Under the pieces are notes generated by a model. The model did no database searches. It worked only from the letters and a program-made list of their open reading frames with translations, and had not been told where the DNA came from. From the NCBI GenBank assembly GCA_963573385.1, contig CAUYLG010076717.1:1-64000 (forward strand): a stretch of 64,000 nucleotides of DNA. Direction: 5' to 3'. A program made the position numbers and the translations under genes. The DNA comes from Cacajao melanocephalus. Its lineage: Eukaryota > Chordata > Mammalia > Primates > Pitheciidae. Position 1 is the stretch's first letter; each line of letters starts with the position of its first letter. Below, piece by piece: positions 60,451 through 64,000 of the stretch.

Positions 60451-62897
60451 GCAAATGACATTGTTATTTAGTACTGCTAGTTTAGTTTTTATTTTTTTCT
60501 GACTGGAAAGGTTTTAGAAGTGTATTTATTTTTTCTTGTTTGAACAAGTCCCTAACCGTATAGGTATGGTTAGTGATATATTGTAAAATAATTTTTTGTC
60601 TTAGTTTTAAATATAGGACTTCACTGTGTGGGTCAAGTAATTATTCCTTATGAAGGTATCTAAATGAAAAGATGACTAATACATTTAAATATATATATAT
60701 ATTTCTGCAAAAGATTATATGGTCTACTTGAGCACATTAAGAAGTTCAAAGGTATTAGAGCTATTATAAGGCTTATTCTTCACCAGACATAAATTTTCCA
60801 GTTCTTTTTTTCTTGTTTATAATTTACAAAAGTCTGTAAAATTAGCAGAAGTAAAGCAACTCAAGAAAAGTAAAAAGCTACTTAAAAAAGAAAATTTGGG
60901 GCCACATTTGACCGACCATTAAAATAATGCCTCTTTTAAGTTTGAGTATTAGCTTAGCCACAGTAGAAATTCCATTTTGTTTATATAGATTTGGTTCTAC
61001 GTTTCTTATTCTTATTTTTCTCCTTTTTCTTTTTCTCATTCTCCTCTTTCTTCTTCAATTTTTACTTAAATAATTGATCAAGAATTGCACCAACATTTAA
61101 AGGAAATGAATCTAACTTGGAAATATGAATGATCAGCAGTTCCTAAGAGCTGAAAGAGTCAAGAGATGTTTTAAAAATTACACTATGTGGTGCAATTTAA
61201 AGGATAACATTACTTGGTAATAAAAAAAGAATGAATATTCTGGTTGGATATATAATGGAAGTCTCCATAGAGGATACTGAATTTAAAATAGATTTTTAAA
61301 GTGGAACAGTATTTTGGTAGTCAGATAAAGCAACAGGGTTTAGGTTGTTTGCTCATTGTATGAAAATATACAAAGTTGGGAAAATGCAGGGCATATCTAT
61401 ATATCTACCATTGAAATGATTTGCTTAACATTTAGTAGGGTGAATCAGCAGAAACTGAGGCATACAAGAACCTCATATAAGTTAGCACTTTTTTCTAAAA
61501 GTACTGTGTTATCTCTAGGCTATAGAGATATATGATGATTTGAGTTTGGAAGTCCATAAACAGATGATTTTGAGTTTGGAAGTCCATAAACAGAGCAAGA
61601 AGAAAAGCACAACATGATTTTTAAAATAAATGTTAAAATTTTCACAGTTTAATATTCTTCAAATTGATTATCACGTCATTGATTGAACCAGCCAAATTCA
61701 GCTGCAGGAAACTGAAACTATTCCATCCATCTTAATGGAGAATGCTTAAGTACAGGGAGTTTATTTCTTACAAAATCATTTAGAGGCCAGGAAGATGCAT
61801 GCTAGTCTGGCTTTCCAGAAATTACTTAAGTGCTCCACAAGGTGCTCTAAGAGAAGTGGTACTAGAAAGCCAGGCTTCATGGGACTGCCGCTGAAAACTT
61901 TGACTCAAAGGTCATCCGACTGTCCCAAGTCTAGAAACTAAACCACCTCTTCTCTGTATGCTCAGTGTTCCACAAGGCTAATGACTGGGACACAGCTGAA
62001 AGAACATCAAATATTTCAGTGTTTGTATACGTCATGAGCAAATGACAAAGCCTTGCATTTCCCTTTGTATGTCTTTAAAATCTCGTATGAGTGCACCAAA
62101 TTGGAGGAGTATCTCAGCTCACAAAGCTATACCATCCAGGAAGGCACAATCAAAGAAAATTATGGTAACTCAACATATCCACCACATATTTGCTTTTTCT
62201 TATTTGTATTTTATATGTATATATGCATTCTAAACATATTCATCCCTTTAAGATTGTTCATATAGATGAAACTGTTTGGAACTGGAATGTTGAGATAGAC
62301 TACATACATTGTAAAGTCAAACTATTTGCAATTCATTAACTGTGTCTTCCTCAAAATGTGAAAGTCATAGAGTTTTGAAATTACTTGTTCATTGGGATTG
62401 GAAATTAGCAGTCATCTAAGGTGTTATTTTCCTTAGGAAAATCTGCAACTCACTTGAATTCTTTTCCAGGTTACCTAATGGACACGTTTCAAATTGTCCT
62501 GTATTCAATTCATTTGGTTCATAAAATTTCTATTAGAGTCAGTTTATGCATTGGAAGCATTTTCATTTATCGAGGTCCCATTCTTCTTTTGATTATTCCT
62601 ACTTTTTTTTCTCTCTCTAAATCCATGCCAAACAGCAAATTCACACAACAAACATTCCATCACTAATATATTTATGGTGCCTTCAGATACATGAATTGCC
62701 CAGTAGTTCATTCTATCACTACAAACTTTGGAATGTAATGAAAGTTTTGAAATTTAATGGTACTTTATTATAGTATATAAAACTATGTATAAATTATATT
62801 TTTCCCTCTACTTCATTTTCTCCATTCATGCTTTTTGGACTGTACCTTTTTTGCCTCATTTTTGATTTAAGATCTTACTCTTAAATTTTAAACTATT
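60451..62897. other. Unassigned sequence with small repeats
   Basis: Includes a TA run near 60690, a pyrimidine-rich stretch at 61003-61070 and a 30-bp tandem duplication at 61534-61593. 61650-62040 is less AT-rich and might be an old LTR, but I cannot assign it. Confidence 0.4.
61534..61593 (+). repeat. 30-bp tandem duplication
   Basis: 'gatgattt gagtttggaagtccataaaca' occurs twice in a row, the second copy with one extra T. Confidence 0.95.
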
Positions 62898-63182
62898 GTG
62901 CCTGTCACCATGGCTCATGCCTGTATTCCTAGCACCTTGGGAGGCTGAGGGGGGAGGATCACTTGAGGTCAGGAGTTCAAGACTAGTCTGGCCAACATGT
63001 TGAAACCTCATCTCTACTAAAATTACAAAAATTAGCTAGGTGTGGTGGCACATGCCTGTAATGCCAGCTATTCAGGAGGCTGAGGCAGGAGAATCACTTG
63101 AACCCAGGAGATGAAGGTTGCAGTGAGCCATGGTTGCTCCACTGCACGCCAGCGTGAGCAACGACACAAGACTCTGTCTCAA
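62898..63182 (+). mobile_element. Alu SINE (AluS-like)
   Basis: 'catggctcatgcctgtattcctagc', 'ggatcacttgaggtcaggagttcaagac', 'aggctgaggcaggagaatcacttgaac' and 'ctccactgcacgccagcg' mark both arms. Tail is an (AAAAT)n array. Confidence 0.95.
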
Positions 63183-63219
63183 AAATAAAATAAAATAAAA
63201 TAAAATAAAATAAAATAAA
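63183..63219. repeat. (AAAAT)n tail of the Alu
   Basis: Seven to eight aaaat units. Confidence 0.95.
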
Positions 63220-63347
63220 TATATATGTGTATACACACATGCATATATATATACACATATTTATATATGCATGTATTTATATATGCATATATGTACACAC
63301 ACATACACACACACACACACACACACATATATACACACACACACAAA
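63220..63347. repeat. TA/TG/CA compound microsatellite
   Basis: Blocks of tatata, tatatgca and (ca)n directly after the Alu tail. Confidence 0.95.
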
Positions 63348-64000
63348 ATCGCTCAAACTCAGTTTCCAAGCAGAGCTACAGACAATAAAGAAGTTTGCAT
63401 ACGCATCTCAGAAATCTCCTGTACCAATATTGACACCAACCGCTATTGATCTCTCCCTTAAAACACTGTTACCTTTGTATTTTTCTCTCTAAACTTCAAT
63501 ACCAGAGATTTGGTCTTAATGACTCTTTAAGCTTTTTCTGTTTTCTCAGTTTTCAGTTTCTGTTCATATGTATCTATTTCGGTTTTTCTCTGCTCTTCTT
63601 TTCTCTGCCTCTGCCTCTCTCTCTTAGATTCATGTTGCAAATCCTTGTCAATAGTAATCCTTATCAAATATCACATTCAGACATCTCTATACCTAATAAT
63701 TTTGACTAGTTTGTTGTTCTTCATTGAATCAAATCACGGACTTACAGAAGCCTTATAATCTTCAAATTATGGATTTATAGAAGAGACACCTTAAAATGTA
63801 TTCTTCATTTTCGTTTTTGCACATGAAGAAATAAACCCCAGGGAGATTAAATGATTTTTATACCAGAGCACTCAGTGCCCTCTGTATACCCATTCATTCA
63901 GCTTTCATCAAACATTTATGCAGTACTCAGACCAGTTTAAAAAGGAATCATACACTTTCGTCTTGATCTCCCCTGTGCAAACAATTTTGATTGGATGGAT
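63348..64000. other. Unassigned; possible MIR/L2 piece at 63820-63940
   Basis: 'gaagaaataaaccccagggagattaaatg' and 'cattcattcagctttcatcaaacatttatgcagtactcag' suggest old antisense MIR or L2, weakly. The rest is unassigned. Confidence 0.35.

Noticed and set aside
63183..63347. Regular repeats that might be a CRISPR-like array
   Set aside because: They are an Alu tail and microsatellites without spacers, in vertebrate DNA.

Overview
This is AT-rich primate nuclear DNA, most likely human. Primate-lineage L1, Alu, THE1/MST (MaLR), ERVL, ERV1 LTR, Tigger and hAT remnants, MIR and L2 lie scattered through sequence with no gene. No open reading frame looks like a host coding exon: every longer one is either the remains of a transposon protein or chance. 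I recognise no tRNA, rRNA or other structured RNA gene, no CpG island and no CRISPR. The window is best read as a gene desert or the inside of a very large intron. All element identities come from recognising consensus features by eye, so family names are approximate.

Layout. 1-3.7 kb: an MST-like LTR, an L1 5'UTR piece, and a rearranged L1 ending in a 3'UTR and poly(A). 4.4-7.8 kb: an ERVL internal region (RNase H, integrase, dUTPase remnants) with its 3' part repeated 1.4 kb away. 8-14 kb: mostly unassigned sequence with MIRs, a CA microsatellite and a purine tract. 14-17 kb: an ERV1-like LTR, then an old antisense L1 holding an L1PB-like element that itself holds a third L1. 18.6-24.5 kb: one long, old antisense L1 interrupted by a Tigger element, an Alu, an unidentified ~520 bp insert and a hAT MITE. 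24.5-27.9 kb: a sense L1 interrupted by an LTR-like repeat and by one of two related copies of an unidentified repeat. 28-36 kb: mostly unassigned, with an L2 end and an isolated L1 ORF2 block. 36-43 kb: a dense pile of L1 pieces in both orientations, including an Alu, a long AT-rich palindromic array, an L1 5'UTR/ORF1 region and a 5'-inverted L1. 43.9-44.4 kb: a solo ERV1-type LTR with a 4-bp target duplication. 45.6-47.8 kb: a complete THE1-type provirus. 48-51.2 kb: LTR, hAT, ERV1 LTR and Tigger remnants. 51-64 kb: unassigned AT-rich DNA with a 5'-inverted L1, a locally duplicated Alu segment, another Alu and microsatellites.

No genes work together here. What the window records is insertion history: nested insertions with readable target-site duplications, three probable twin-primed L1s, small local duplications, and one AT-rich palindromic array that could be a site of instability. 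I found no convincing new biological system. The palindromic array at 38.05-38.51 kb and the templated insert at 57.7-57.9 kb are the observations I would check first.
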